DNA of 64,000 nt, from positions 5,225-69,224 of the forward strand of contig JAYODD010000014.1 in the NCBI GenBank assembly GCA_038106145.1. Reading direction: 5' to 3'. A program made the position numbers and the translations under genes. Shown piece by piece: positions 1 through 9,216 of this stretch (positions are counted from its first letter, which is position 1; each line of letters starts with the position of its first letter). The stretch is from JBFJKD01 sp038106145 (GTDB lineage: Bacteria > Pseudomonadota > Gammaproteobacteria > Pseudomonadales > Porticoccaceae). Below the pieces are notes generated by a model that made no database searches, was not told the origin of the DNA, and saw only the letters and a program-made list of their open reading frames with translations.

Positions 1-2
1 AC

Positions 3-653
3 CCGGTAACTGTAGCGGCGCGCTGGGTAGAGGCTGGCGCGCGGCGCCTGCACCTGGTGGATTTGAACGGTGCTTTCGCAGGCGCCCCGGTCAATGGCGC
101 GGTGGTTGAGGCGATAGCGCGGGCGTTCCCGCAACTGCCGATCCAGATCGGCGGCGGTATACGCTCCGCCGAGACGATTGAGGCCTATTTAAAAGCGGGC
201 GTGGAGTACGTCATTATTGGCACCAAGGCGGTGACCGAGCCGCAGTTTGTGAGTGCGATGTGCCGCGCATTTGCGGGGCACATTATCGTCGGTATCGATG
301 CCAAAAACGGTCGCGTAGCCACGGATGGGTGGGCCGAGGTCAGCGAGGTTGAGGCGGTCGATCTGGCGCAGCGCTTTGCGGCGGATGGTGTCAGCGCGAT
401 TGTCTACACCGATATCGACCGGGACGGCATGATGCAGGGAGTCAACGTTAACGCCACCGTTGCCATGGCCCGCGCCTCGCACATTCCGGTGATCGCCTCC
501 GGCGGTATCACCAATATGGACGATATCCGCAACCTGCAGGAAGTCGCTGCGGCCGGCATCCTCGGCGCCATTACTGGCCGCGCCATCTATGAAGGTACCC
601 TGGATATTGTTGAAGCGCAGATTTATTGCGATAATTTTGCAGCCGGTAGCTAG
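3..653 (+). CDS. hisA: HisA, phosphoribosylformimino-AICAR ribotide isomerase (5' truncated)
   Basis: Histidine biosynthesis (betaalpha)8 isomerase that opens the ribose of ProFAR to PRFAR in the cytoplasm. The frame is open from base 3, and the GTG at 57 is internal because the conserved VDLNGAFAG follows in phase with upstream residues LHL. About 30 N-terminal residues, including the first catalytic Asp, lie outside the window. Visible HisA marks are IGGGIRS, the second catalytic Asp in YTDIDRDGMMQG, ASGGI and a C-terminal GRAIYEG phosphate-binding loop. HisF is the close relative, but these motifs favour HisA. The gene meets a convergent carbamoyltransferase, so hisF does not follow directly as it does in the classical his operon. 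Confidence 0.93.
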   Translation, partial: PVTVAARWVEAGARRLHLVDLNGAFAGAPVNGAVVEAIARAFPQLPIQIGGGIRSAETIEAYLKAGVEYVIIGTKAVTEPQFVSAMCRAFAGHIIVGIDAKNGRVATDGWAEVSEVEAVDLAQRFAADGVSAIVYTDIDRDGMMQGVNVNATVAMARASHIPVIASGGITNMDDIRNLQEVAAAGILGAITGRAIYEGTLDIVEAQIYCDNFAAGS

Positions 654-703
654 TTATATCGATTCGACAATTCTGCCAGAAACGGAATTAGTTTATCGCA
701 AAG

Positions 704-2410
704 TTACGCTCGAAATACCAGGCCCTGTTCACATACTAGAAAATCGATACGGTCATCGGTCAGTGCGTTGAGCGCTTCCTGTGGGGTATTGATGATCGGT
801 TCCTCGTGGGCGTTAAAACTGGTGTTGACCACACAGGGAATGCCGGATATACCTTTAAACTCCGTGATAATGTCATAGTAAAGCGGGTTGTCATCGCGGT
901 CGATTATTTGCGGTCGCGCGGTGCCATCGACATGGACTACCGCTGGAATACGATCTTTCCACGAGTCCTTCACTTCAGTGGTGATGGTCATAAAGCGACA
1001 AGCGTAACGGTTACATCCGTTTATCGCGAAAACATCGTCCGCGTCGCATTCCCTCACGACCGGGGCGAAAGGCATAAATTCGGTGCGCTGTAACCGTTTG
1101 TTAATGCTGTCATTAACACCGCGATCCGCCGGGCTCGCCACGATAGTTCTGGCGCCAAGGGCCCGCGGGCCGAGCTCCATCGCACCACAGTATATAGCGC
1201 CAACACTACCCCGATGTATAAGTTCGGCGGTCCGTCTGGGGCCATCGTTAGTGAGTTCTATCTTGAATGGGCCCTTTTTCGCCGCGTCCAGCAATTCCTC
1301 CCCGGAGTATGGCTGACCATAATAAAGGTGCTTAAATCTAGTGCGCGTTAGTGACTTCTTGTCTCCGCGGATGAGCCAGTCGATACAAGCGCCAACTGGC
1401 AAACCTTCGTCACCCATTGCCGGGAATATAAATACTTCGTCGACACCGGGAAGTTCGGCCACTTTCTGGTTCAGTCTCACATTCGAAAAAACACCGCCGG
1501 ACATCCCAATATATCTCGCCGGGTACAGTTTTCTCAGGGTTTCAATCCAACGCAGAAGTAACAGTTCCGTAACCTGCTGGATTGAGGCGGCGATATCTTC
1601 GCGACGTTCTTCCGCAAATAATTGCTGGAGGTATTTTCGTAGTTGTTGTGCACCCTGTTGCTGGCAATGGACCGTGCCATCCTCAGCTATCGACCACTGT
1701 GCTAACAGCTTTTCTGCCTTAGTGGGTGTGCCGAAAGCTGCCAGTCCGGTTAACTTTCCTTCATGGCGATTGGGAATAAATCCACAAATTTCTGTGCAGT
1801 ACGCGTAAGCAAGACCAATCGATGCCCCGGAATTTTGCGGGGATTTGAGGAGGGTTTCTTCCCCGCCGAGGACACATCTAAGCTCGTTGGGATCCGGAAC
1901 ATAGGCGGAATACTGCGCGCCGTCGCCACCGCCATCGCAGCTCACATAGAGAGCATCCTGCGGCCAGTCCACGTAATACCAGCTTGCCAGTACGTGGCAC
2001 AGGTGATGATTGCTAAAGTGAATTCGGGTCGTGGAGCGTACGTTGAGGTGTTTTCGCAATGTTCCTACGTCAATTAGTTCATATGCTGACTTCCCCGTTT
2101 TGATCATCTGGGCGACCAGATTTACATCTCTCTCACGGCGCAGCAGTTTTCGACGGAGCATCGTCAGGGGTTCCCCGGTACGCATATAGCTGCGCTGAGG
2201 CAGCTTCATGCGTGTTAGCGCAACTACGTCGACTTGATCGCGGTGCACGCTGGCGATGCGTAGTACCTCGTCTACTGAACGCAAATCGAAGAAGCTACCA
2301 TCATTTTTTACACGGGAAAGACGCTCTTCCTTGCAGAAAGCAAGCAATATCCCGTCCTGAAACAGGCAGGCGGATGCGTCGTGGCCGGTGTGAATGCCCA
2401 AAATATACAT
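704..2410 (-). CDS. NodU/TobZ-family carbamoyltransferase
   Basis: 568 residues, the normal length for the family. These enzymes use carbamoyl phosphate and ATP to make carbamoyl-adenylate and transfer the carbamoyl group to a sugar or secondary-metabolite hydroxyl. The N-terminal Kae1-like domain has GIHTGHDASA near residues 5-14, metal-ligand histidines in SNHHLCH (about 133-139) and the SCDGGGDG nucleotide loop. The C-terminal domain carries MELGPRALGARTI and EFMPFAPVV. The acceptor is unknown. No glycan or antibiotic cluster surrounds it: the neighbours are hisA (convergent) and a dienelactone hydrolase (same strand, about 100 bp upstream). The family call is firm; the substrate cannot be read from the sequence. 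Confidence 0.9.
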   Translation of the reverse strand: MYILGIHTGHDASACLFQDGILLAFCKEERLSRVKNDGSFFDLRSVDEVLRIASVHRDQVDVVALTRMKLPQRSYMRTGEPLTMLRRKLLRRERDVNLVAQMIKTGKSAYELIDVGTLRKHLNVRSTTRIHFSNHHLCHVLASWYYVDWPQDALYVSCDGGGDGAQYSAYVPDPNELRCVLGGEETLLKSPQNSGASIGLAYAYCTEICGFIPNRHEGKLTGLAAFGTPTKAEKLLAQWSIAEDGTVHCQQQGAQQLRKYLQQLFAEERREDIAASIQQVTELLLLRWIETLRKLYPARYIGMSGGVFSNVRLNQKVAELPGVDEVFIFPAMGDEGLPVGACIDWLIRGDKKSLTRTRFKHLYYGQPYSGEELLDAAKKGPFKIELTNDGPRRTAELIHRGSVGAIYCGAMELGPRALGARTIVASPADRGVNDSINKRLQRTEFMPFAPVVRECDADDVFAINGCNRYACRFMTITTEVKDSWKDRIPAVVHVDGTARPQIIDRDDNPLYYDIITEFKGISGIPCVVNTSFNAHEEPIINTPQEALNALTDDRIDFLVCEQGLVFRA

Positions 2411-2513
2411 TGTGAAAACGCTCAGAATTGGGTTGAAAAAGCGGCATCATACCGGAAGCTGGGGACGGTGCGAATTCCTGTTATTGGTTTGGCCAAGAAT
2501 GTGGTTCGCATAT

Positions 2514-3233
2514 TTACTGGAAAATCTCCTCCAGAAAATTCACCAGGCTGCGCCACGAGCGCCGGTCGGCGCTGGCATTGTAGACTGCGCCCATATCGGG
2601 AAAGTTGGCCGCCGGATTGGTGAACGCGTGTACGGTGTTACCGTAGGCGTGGATTTGCCAGTCGGCGCCCGCGGCGGTGAGCTCCGCGGCCAGGGCATTT
2701 ACTGATTCAACGGGCACCATGGGGTCGTCGTGGCCGTGCAGGCACAGCACTTTTGCCTTGATTGGCTGGCCACTGATATTGTTTGGCGGTACGAACAGGC
2801 CGTGAAAGCTGACGACGCCGAGAATGTCGATTCCGGTGCGCGCCAGATCGAGCACGCACAGTCCCCCAAAGCAAAAACCCATGGCGGCGACTTTAGTCGA
2901 ATCCACTTCCGCTTGAGCAGTCAGGGTCTCCATTGCCAGGGTGATCCGGCGTTGCAATGACGCGCGATTATCCAGGAAGGGCTGCATCAGTCTGCCATTT
3001 TCCTCGGGTCCGCTGCCGAGTACACCTTTGCCATACAGGTCGATGGCAAAACCGACGTAGCCAAGCTTCGCTAACTGGGAGGCCTTGTCGCACTCGAAGT
3101 CGCTGCGTCCCTGCCAGGTGTGGGCAATGGCGATGGCTGGGCGGGGGGTGGCAACGCTATCGTCGTAGGCGAGGTAGCCTTGCAACACGGTGTCGCCGTC
3201 CCGGTACTCGATATTGCGGTGTTGGATAGTCAC
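2514..3233 (-). CDS. Dienelactone hydrolase family protein
   Basis: 239-residue alpha/beta hydrolase of the DLH type, a cytoplasmic enzyme acting on enol lactones or related esters. The Cys-Asp-His triad is visible: Cys121 in GFCFGG, an Asp in HGHDDP (about 169-170) and His202 in VHAFTNP. Cys in place of Ser is the DLH signature. The ATG at 3233 starts a conserved N-terminus. It sits alone between the carbamoyltransferase and a divergent rhomboid gene. It could take part in aromatic degradation together with the extradiol dioxygenase further along, but the two are 23 kb apart, so that link is only a guess. DLH-like proteins in gammaproteobacteria often have no known substrate. Confidence 0.88.
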   Translation of the reverse strand: MTIQHRNIEYRDGDTVLQGYLAYDDSVATPRPAIAIAHTWQGRSDFECDKASQLAKLGYVGFAIDLYGKGVLGSGPEENGRLMQPFLDNRASLQRRITLAMETLTAQAEVDSTKVAAMGFCFGGLCVLDLARTGIDILGVVSFHGLFVPPNNISGQPIKAKVLCLHGHDDPMVPVESVNALAAELTAAGADWQIHAYGNTVHAFTNPAANFPDMGAVYNASADRRSWRSLVNFLEEIFQ

Positions 3234-3311
3234 GGGGACTCCTTTAACGTGTGTGTAAGGGAAAAATCAGTGTATCCTGTTCCGTCGTTGGACAAAACCG
3301 GTAAGGAGTAA

Positions 3312-3923
3312 ATGATGTCCTATGGCGGCCAGGAGGGCGCGTGGATAATTTTTCTGGCCACCATTGGCACCAGTCTGGTGGGGCTGTTCATGGCCCCCGG
3401 GGTGATTGAAAAAAGCCTGTTTCGGCCGTACTGGCTGTTGCGCAAAAAACAGTACGACACCATTTACATGAGTGGCTTTGTGCATGCGGATCTTGGCCAT
3501 CTGTTATTCAACATGGTCACCTTTTATTTTTTTGCATTTCCCATGGAGCGGGTGCTGGGAACAGGCTGCTTTATTGCGCTGTATGTGGCGGGATTACTGC
3601 TGAGTCATCTCGGTACCTATGCCAAACAACGCCATAATCCGGAATACGCCAGTTTAGGCGCGTCCGGCGCAATTTCAGCGGTTCTGTTTGCCTATATCGT
3701 GTATTTTCCCACCCGCAGTCTCTATATCATCCCCATTCCGGTGCCAATTCCGGCATTTGTACTGGCCTTGGGTTATGTGGCCTATTCGTACTACGCCGCG
3801 CGACGCGGGACCGGGCGCATTAACCACGACGCCCACTTGTACGGTGCCCTGGGCGGCCTGTTGTTTGTACTGGCCGTCGATCCGGGCGCTTACCGGGCGT
3901 TAATTGCCCTGGCGGGTTTTTAA
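3312..3923 (+). CDS. Rhomboid family intramembrane serine protease
   Basis: 203 residues with about six hydrophobic segments, acting in the inner membrane to cleave transmembrane substrates. Catalytic Ser119 lies in GASGAIS and catalytic His175 in NHDAHLYGALGG. The upstream HLLFNMVTF supplies the conserved Asn-containing oxyanion segment. Two ATG codons are adjacent at 3312 and 3315; GGAG at 3305-3308 serves either one. It is divergent from the dienelactone hydrolase and followed after 33 bp by a DUF2167 membrane protein, with which it probably shares a transcript. GlpG-type N-terminal cytoplasmic domains are absent, so it is the short form. The natural substrate cannot be inferred. Confidence 0.92.
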   Translation: MMSYGGQEGAWIIFLATIGTSLVGLFMAPGVIEKSLFRPYWLLRKKQYDTIYMSGFVHADLGHLLFNMVTFYFFAFPMERVLGTGCFIALYVAGLLLSHLGTYAKQRHNPEYASLGASGAISAVLFAYIVYFPTRSLYIIPIPVPIPAFVLALGYVAYSYYAARRGTGRINHDAHLYGALGGLLFVLAVDPGAYRALIALAGF

Positions 3924-3956
3924 GTGGATCGGCCGTGTCAAATCGGGAGAAACATT

Positions 3957-4922
3957 ATGACAGGACTGGTTAAACACGTATTTCAGAGTCTGGTGGGTTG
4001 TGTGTTCACTGCGGCTATGGCGCTGCCGCTGGTCGTGGCGGCGGAGCCGGAAGATGAACTGCTGGTCGAATCCAGTGCAGAGGCGGAATACCTGCGCTGG
4101 GCCCAGCAGATGTGGAATTCCCTGGACCGAAAAACCGGAACTGTGGAACTGATGGACGGCGTGGCCACCGTACAGGTGCCGGAAACGTTTTATTACCTGT
4201 CGCCACTGGATGCGCAGAAAGTGCTGGTGGAGATTTGGGGCAACCCACCGGGCGCGCCGCCGTTAGGCATGCTGTTTCCCGCCGAGGTAACCCCCTTTGA
4301 CAATAACGGCTGGGGCGTGACCATCGAGTTTTCTGCAGACGGCTATGTGTCCGATGCGGATGCCGCGGAGATCGATTACGACGAATTGCTCAAATCCATG
4401 CAAAAAGACACGGAGGAGGAGAGTCGTTACCGCGTTAGTCAGGGTTATGAAGGCATTGCGCTGGTGGGTTGGGCCGAACCTCCGCGCTACGATAGCGTCG
4501 CCAAAAAGCTGCACTGGGCCAAGGAGTTGCAGTTTGCGGGTAGCGCGGAACGTACGCTCAATTACAATGTTCGGGTGTTGGGCAGGAAAGGCGTACTCTC
4601 GTTAAACTTTATCGCCGACATGAGCCAGTTGCCTGATATCGACAGCAATCTTGCCACGGTAATGGGCATGGTGGATTTTGCGGAAGGCCATCGCTATCGG
4701 GATTTCGACCCCAGCATCGACAAGGTGGCTGCCTACGGTATTGGCGCGTTGATTGCCGGTAAGGTGCTGGCCAAAGCGGGTCTGCTCGCCGCTATTTTTA
4801 TCGCCCTCAAGAAGTTCTGGATCATTCTTTTACTCACCGTGGGTGGTTTTGTCTGGAAATTAATTAGTGGCAAAAAAACCGAAGATAAAAATGCCGCCGG
4901 GACGGGGGACGGGACCTCGTGA
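3957..4922 (+). CDS. DUF2167 family membrane-anchored protein
   Basis: 321 residues from the ATG at 3957, chosen because GGGAGA stands just upstream and the product then opens with a signal peptide (LVGCVFTAAMALPLVVAA). A GTG at 3924 gives a longer but poorer start. The central part matches the DUF2167 pattern, with DYDELLKSM, QGYEGIALVGWAEPPRYD and KKLHWAKEL. Hydrophobic segments near residues 255-310 should anchor the C-terminus in the membrane, followed by a polar tail. Function is unknown. The stop codon overlaps the next start (GTGA), so it is translationally coupled to the NTF2-like gene. Confidence 0.85.
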   Translation: MTGLVKHVFQSLVGCVFTAAMALPLVVAAEPEDELLVESSAEAEYLRWAQQMWNSLDRKTGTVELMDGVATVQVPETFYYLSPLDAQKVLVEIWGNPPGAPPLGMLFPAEVTPFDNNGWGVTIEFSADGYVSDADAAEIDYDELLKSMQKDTEEESRYRVSQGYEGIALVGWAEPPRYDSVAKKLHWAKELQFAGSAERTLNYNVRVLGRKGVLSLNFIADMSQLPDIDSNLATVMGMVDFAEGHRYRDFDPSIDKVAAYGIGALIAGKVLAKAGLLAAIFIALKKFWIILLLTVGGFVWKLISGKKTEDKNAAGTGDGTS

Positions 4923-5272
4923 ATTTCGATCCGGATACATTTGCCCAGGAGTGGATCGCGAGCTGGAACAGTCACGACCTGCCGCGCATCCTGTCCCACT
5001 ACGCCGATACGTTTTCAATCACCACGCCGATGATAAAAATTGCGCTGGGTGTCGATACGGGAACCCTGCGCGGCAAGCGGCAGGTGGGAGATTATTGGCG
5101 CCGGGCACTGGAGAAAATGCCGGATCTACAGTTTGAGTTGCTGGATGTACTGGCCGGCGTTAACTCCGTTGCCGTGTATTACCGCTCGGTGCTGAATAAG
5201 CTGGCAATCGAAGTGATGTTCTTTGACGACGACAATAAAGTGGCCAACGTGGTGGTGCATTATTCCCGTTAG
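4919..5272 (+). CDS. NTF2-like (SnoaL-type) small protein
   Basis: 117-residue cone-shaped alpha+beta domain. The N-terminal helix has FAQEWIASWNSHDLPRILSHY, a common opening of the nuclear-transport-factor-2-like superfamily, followed by beta-rich segments ending in VVVHYSR. Such proteins bind or isomerise small hydrophobic molecules, but the catalytic residues vary and no specific activity can be assigned. The GTG start at 4919 overlaps the TGA of the DUF2167 gene. No signal peptide is present, so it is probably cytoplasmic. An isolated cystatin-like domain is the main alternative description. Confidence 0.8.
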   Translation: MNFDPDTFAQEWIASWNSHDLPRILSHYADTFSITTPMIKIALGVDTGTLRGKRQVGDYWRRALEKMPDLQFELLDVLAGVNSVAVYYRSVLNKLAIEVMFFDDDNKVANVVVHYSR

Positions 5273-5337
5273 AGTCCGCTTCCCCGTGGTTTATCTCGCG
5301 CCCGCCCGGTGGCATCAGCGGCGGGTATAACCGTCAG

Positions 5338-6483
5338 CTAGACCGGATTTCGCGCGATAAGCTGGCGCGCGATAATGATGCGCTGCATTTCGTTGGTGCC
5401 CTCGCCGATCACCATCAGCGGCGCATCCCGATACAGGCGCTCCGCGTCAAACTCACAGGAGTAACCGTAGGCGCCGTGAATGCGCATATTTTCATCGGCG
5501 TTTTTTGCGGCAGCTTCGCTGGCGAAATATTTGGCCATGCCGGCTTCCATGTCGCAGCGCTCGCCGCGGTCAAATGCCTGGGCTGCCTGCTCCAGCAACA
5601 GGCGCGCCGCTTCGGTACGGGTGGCCATTTCCCCCAGTTTCAGTTGAATGGCCTGGTGCTCGCAGATCGGTTTGCCAAAGGTTTTGCGTAACTGCGAGTA
5701 GGCGGTCGCCTGTTTCAGGGCGGCGCTGGCGACACCGACACCACGGGCAGCGACGTTAATGCGACCCAGCTCCAGGCCGCCGACCGCGTTGTAAAAACCC
5801 TGTCCTTCGACGCCGCCAATCAGACAGTCCTGGTGGACACGGTAGTTGTCGAAGACAATTTCCGCCGTGTCGATACCGCGATAACCGAGTTTTTTTAGTT
5901 TGCGGGTGACGTTGAATCCTGCGCCTTTTTCCGCAATAAACATACTCATGCCCTTGCGTGGCGGCGTTGCGTTGGGATCGGTTTTGACGAGGAGGCCAAT
6001 GACGCTACCCTCCTTGGCGTTGGTGATCCAGGTTTTCGAACCGTTGATGACATAGTATTCGCCGTCTTTCCTGGCGCTACAGCGAATGCCCTGTAAATCT
6101 GTACCCGCGTCGGGTTCGGTCAGGCCAATACCACCCCGTAGTTCACCGCTGGCAAAACGGGGCAGATATTTTTTCTTTTGCGCTTCGGTGCCGTAACTTT
6201 GCACACAACGCGCCATAATTAGATGGGAATTGAATACCCCCGAGAGGGACATCCACACTTCGGACACCAGCATCACGATTTTTGCGTAGGTGGATGCGGA
6301 CAGGCCCAGGCCGCCGTACTCCTGATCAATCGTCGCGCCAAACAGCCCCAGTTCTTTCATCTGCTCGATCATGGCGTGGGGGTATTCGTCGTTTTGCTCC
6401 AGGTCGTGGGCGTAGGGGGCAACGTCCCGTTCCAGCCAGCGGCGGATGCTGTCGAGTATCAGGCGTTCATCTTCGTTTGACAT
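5338..6483 (-). CDS. Acyl-CoA dehydrogenase (canonical catalytic Glu)
   Basis: 381-residue FAD enzyme forming the alpha,beta-double bond of an acyl-CoA, passing electrons to ETF. All three ACAD domains are present: N-terminal helices, the beta-domain with GGIGLTEPDAGTD and TWITNAK, and the C-terminal bundle with GYGYSCEFDAERLYRD. The catalytic base is expected in IGEGTNEMQR close to the C-terminus. The alternative helix-G site reads LELGRI, without Glu. It lies just downstream of a MaoC hydratase gene on the same strand, which suits sequential dehydrogenation and hydration. Chain length or substrate cannot be told from the sequence. Confidence 0.95.
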   Translation of the reverse strand: MSNEDERLILDSIRRWLERDVAPYAHDLEQNDEYPHAMIEQMKELGLFGATIDQEYGGLGLSASTYAKIVMLVSEVWMSLSGVFNSHLIMARCVQSYGTEAQKKKYLPRFASGELRGGIGLTEPDAGTDLQGIRCSARKDGEYYVINGSKTWITNAKEGSVIGLLVKTDPNATPPRKGMSMFIAEKGAGFNVTRKLKKLGYRGIDTAEIVFDNYRVHQDCLIGGVEGQGFYNAVGGLELGRINVAARGVGVASAALKQATAYSQLRKTFGKPICEHQAIQLKLGEMATRTEAARLLLEQAAQAFDRGERCDMEAGMAKYFASEAAAKNADENMRIHGAYGYSCEFDAERLYRDAPLMVIGEGTNEMQRIIIARQLIARNPV

Positions 6484-6577
6484 AAATTATCCAGGTTTTT
6501 ACCGAGTGGCATTGAGAGTCTGGGAGTGGGCCACACTACTGCCGGGTCAGGGGACGGGTGGAACTTTGATGCGGTCG

Positions 6578-7093
6578 CTAATAGTTTGCCCTGTCGTCCA
6601 CGGCGTGGCCGGTTTTAGGAATTAACATCACGCGCACGAAATCACATACCACCGTGCCGTGCTGGTTTTTGCCGATGGTTTTAATGGTGACAACACCAGC
6701 GTTGGGGCGGCTTTTAGACTCGCGAATGTCGAGCACTTCGGATTCGGCGTACAGGGTGTCGCCGACAAAAACCGGCGCCGGCAGACGGATTTCCTTCCAC
6801 CCCAGGTTAGCGATGGTTTTCTGGCTGACATCGGAAACGCTCATGCCCGCAATCAGCGCGACCGTAAATGGACTGACCACCACCCGTTTGCCAAATTCGC
6901 TGTGTTTGGCGTATTCCTCGTCAAAATGCAGTGGGTGCTGGTTCATGGTTAACAGGGTGAACCAGGTGTTGTCGGTCTCGGTGACGGTGCGTCCGGGGCG
7001 GTGTTCATAAACGTCGCCGACCTTGAAATCTTCGAGGTAGCGACCATAGGATTCACGGTAACGGTTGGGTGCGATTTCGACGGATTTTGGCAC
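6578..7093 (-). CDS. MaoC-family (hotdog) dehydratase/hydratase
   Basis: 171 residues from a GTG at 7093, chosen because AAGGAA lies about seven bases upstream on the minus strand; the longer frame to 7150 adds a tail without family character. The single hotdog fold carries FKVGDVYEHRPGRTVTETD and NQHPLHFDEEYA, with the catalytic Asp/His pair of R-hydratase-like proteins expected around HPLHFD. It probably hydrates an enoyl-CoA. The acyl-CoA dehydrogenase gene follows on the same strand after about 95 bp, consistent with an operon for a beta-oxidation-type or branched-acyl pathway. Mesaconyl-CoA hydratase-like roles are possible. Confidence 0.88.
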   Translation of the reverse strand: MPKSVEIAPNRYRESYGRYLEDFKVGDVYEHRPGRTVTETDNTWFTLLTMNQHPLHFDEEYAKHSEFGKRVVVSPFTVALIAGMSVSDVSQKTIANLGWKEIRLPAPVFVGDTLYAESEVLDIRESKSRPNAGVVTIKTIGKNQHGTVVCDFVRVMLIPKTGHAVDDRANY

Positions 7094-7183
7094 GGTACAG
7101 TTCCTTGTGTTCGGGGCGACAACCTTAAGGGAGCGCTTGATAACTGTCAATTTGGCGCAATCAAATTTCGGGTAACGACGTTG

Positions 7184-9070
7184 TCAGCTTTCCTCGAGGA
7201 GCTGCCAGCGGCGGTAGGCCGCGCTCAGTTCCTGCTCCACGGCCGCGAGTTTTTCCAGTTCGGCGGCCACCGTGGCGGGATCGTTGTTGTAAAAGCCGGG
7301 CGCGGACAGAATCTGTTCAATGGCGGCTTTGCGGTTTTCCAGTTTCTCCACCAGGGCTGGCTGATTATCCAGCTCCCGCTGTAGCTGATAGGAGCGTCTT
7401 TTGTTGGCTGGTGCTGGCGCAGTATTTTGTTTGGTAGCGCCCGTGTTCTCGGTCCGCGACGTCGCTGTTGCCGGTTGTGCGGTGGTGTCAGGCAACGAAC
7501 CGCCGTGGGCCACCCAGTCGCTGTAGCCGCCCACGTACTCGTCCACCTGGCCCTTTCCGGTGAAGACCATAATGCCGGTGACTACGTTGTCCATAAAGAC
7601 TCGATCGTGACTGACCAGCAACAGGGTGCCCTTGAATTCCACCAGTAATTCTTCGAGTAATTCCAGGGTTTCAATATCGAGATCGTTGGTGGGTTCGTCC
7701 AGCACCAGGACATTGGCCGGCTTGCTGAACAGTTTTGCGAGAATTGCACGGTTTTGTTCGCCACCGGACAGGGCGCTGACCACCGTGCGCGCCTGTTGCG
7801 GGGTAAAGAGGAAGTCGCCCAGGTAGCTGATGGCGTGGCGATTGCGGCCGTTGATTTCAATAAAATCCCGCCCGCCGCAAATATTGTCGATCAGGGTTTT
7901 ATCCATGTCGAGCTGGTTGCGCAACTGGTCAAAATAGGCGATTTCCAGTTTAGTACCGTTGTTGACGGTGCCCTGTTCGGGTTGCAGTTCGCCCAGCAGA
8001 ATTTTTAGCAGCGTGGATTTTCCCGCGCCGTTGGCGCCCACCAGGCCAACGCGATCACCGCGCATAATCACCGTGGAGAATGCGGAAATTACTGGATCGC
8101 CACCGAAACAGTGGCAGACGTTTTTCACTTCCGCGACAATTTTTCCAGAGCGCTCGGCGTTTTCTACGGTAAAGCTGGCCTTGCCCTGCCGGTTCACCCG
8201 TTCGGCGCGTTCGGTGCGTAAACGTTCCAGCGCGCGCACCCGCCCCTCGTTGCGGGTGCGCCGCGCTTTGATACCCTGGCGAATCCATACTTCTTCCTGC
8301 GCGAGTTTTTTATCGAACAGGGCGTTGCTGCGTTCTTCCGCGGCAAGTTGTTGCGCCCGATAGTTGAGAAAACTTTGGTAATCGCCCTCCCAGGCGTGGA
8401 GCTTGCCCCGGTCGAGCTCGGCAATCTGGTTGACCACGTTCTGTAAGAACGCGCGGTCGTGGGTTACCAGAAACAGGGCGCCGCGGTAGTCCCGCAGTTG
8501 TTTTTCGAGCCATTCAATGGCCAAAATATCGAGGTGGTTAGTGGGTTCGTCGAGAAGCAGGATGTCCGGATCGATCACCAGCGCCTGGGCCAGGGCCACC
8601 CGTTTGCGCCACCCACCGGACAGGTTTTTCATCGGGGCGTCGGCGGGCAGTGCCAACTGGCTGATGATGGTGTCCACTTTTTGCTGAAGCATCCAGCCGT
8701 CTCGCGCTTCGAGAGCGTCCTGGGCTCTGGACAGGGCGGCCATGTCGCCGTCCTGGATGGCGTGATGGAAGGCTTTTAACAGCGCACCTACCTCCTTGAG
8801 TCCGTCCGCCACCACATCGTACACGGTGGTGGCGCTGGCCGCGGGAAGAGTCTGATCCAGGGAAGCGATTTTTATGCCGGGCCGCACCCAGCGCTCGCCA
8901 CCGTCTGCTTTGGTCAGGCCGGCTACCACGTTCAAAAAGGTGCTTTTACCCTCGCCATTGCGACCCAGCAAGCCAATTTTATTGCCCTTGTACAGGGTGA
9001 AGTCCACGTCTTTGAGCAATTCGCGGGTGCCGTAGTGGAGCGCAATACGATCAAGTTTAAGGAGTGGCAT
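7184..9070 (-). CDS. uup: ABC-F ATPase, Uup type
   Basis: 628-residue soluble protein with two ABC cassettes and no membrane domain. Cassette 1 has GRNGEGKST, the LSGGWRKR signature and LLLDEPTNHLD; cassette 2 has GANGAGKST, LSGGEQNR and VLDEPTNDLD. A linker rich in Arg and Gln (RTRNEGRVRALERLR) joins them. The C-terminal coiled-coil with the YQLQRELDN-type segment is the mark of Uup, a DNA-binding or ribosome-associated factor affecting transposon excision and 50S assembly in E. coli. The ATG at 9070 begins the usual MPLLKLDRIALHYG. A second ABC-F gene, YheS-like, lies at 30.9 kb. Confidence 0.94.
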   Translation of the reverse strand: MPLLKLDRIALHYGTRELLKDVDFTLYKGNKIGLLGRNGEGKSTFLNVVAGLTKADGGERWVRPGIKIASLDQTLPAASATTVYDVVADGLKEVGALLKAFHHAIQDGDMAALSRAQDALEARDGWMLQQKVDTIISQLALPADAPMKNLSGGWRKRVALAQALVIDPDILLLDEPTNHLDILAIEWLEKQLRDYRGALFLVTHDRAFLQNVVNQIAELDRGKLHAWEGDYQSFLNYRAQQLAAEERSNALFDKKLAQEEVWIRQGIKARRTRNEGRVRALERLRTERAERVNRQGKASFTVENAERSGKIVAEVKNVCHCFGGDPVISAFSTVIMRGDRVGLVGANGAGKSTLLKILLGELQPEQGTVNNGTKLEIAYFDQLRNQLDMDKTLIDNICGGRDFIEINGRNRHAISYLGDFLFTPQQARTVVSALSGGEQNRAILAKLFSKPANVLVLDEPTNDLDIETLELLEELLVEFKGTLLLVSHDRVFMDNVVTGIMVFTGKGQVDEYVGGYSDWVAHGGSLPDTTAQPATATSRTENTGATKQNTAPAPANKRRSYQLQRELDNQPALVEKLENRKAAIEQILSAPGFYNNDPATVAAELEKLAAVEQELSAAYRRWQLLEES

Positions 9071-9216
9071 AGACTTGGCCGAAATTTAACTCGCGCCGGT
9101 GTGGCGCTGAAACGGTGGGGAGGGTTAGTCCGGGGCGGGATTGTGCGGTAGTTGGCGGCCCGGGCTCAAGCTGTTTTTATTCCGTTCGATGCCGATTCTG
9201 GCGCCGCTACTCGGGA

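Noticed and set aside
57..59. GTG at 57 as the start of hisA
   Set aside because: Upstream codons in the same frame spell conserved HisA residues before VDLNG, so the gene begins outside the window.
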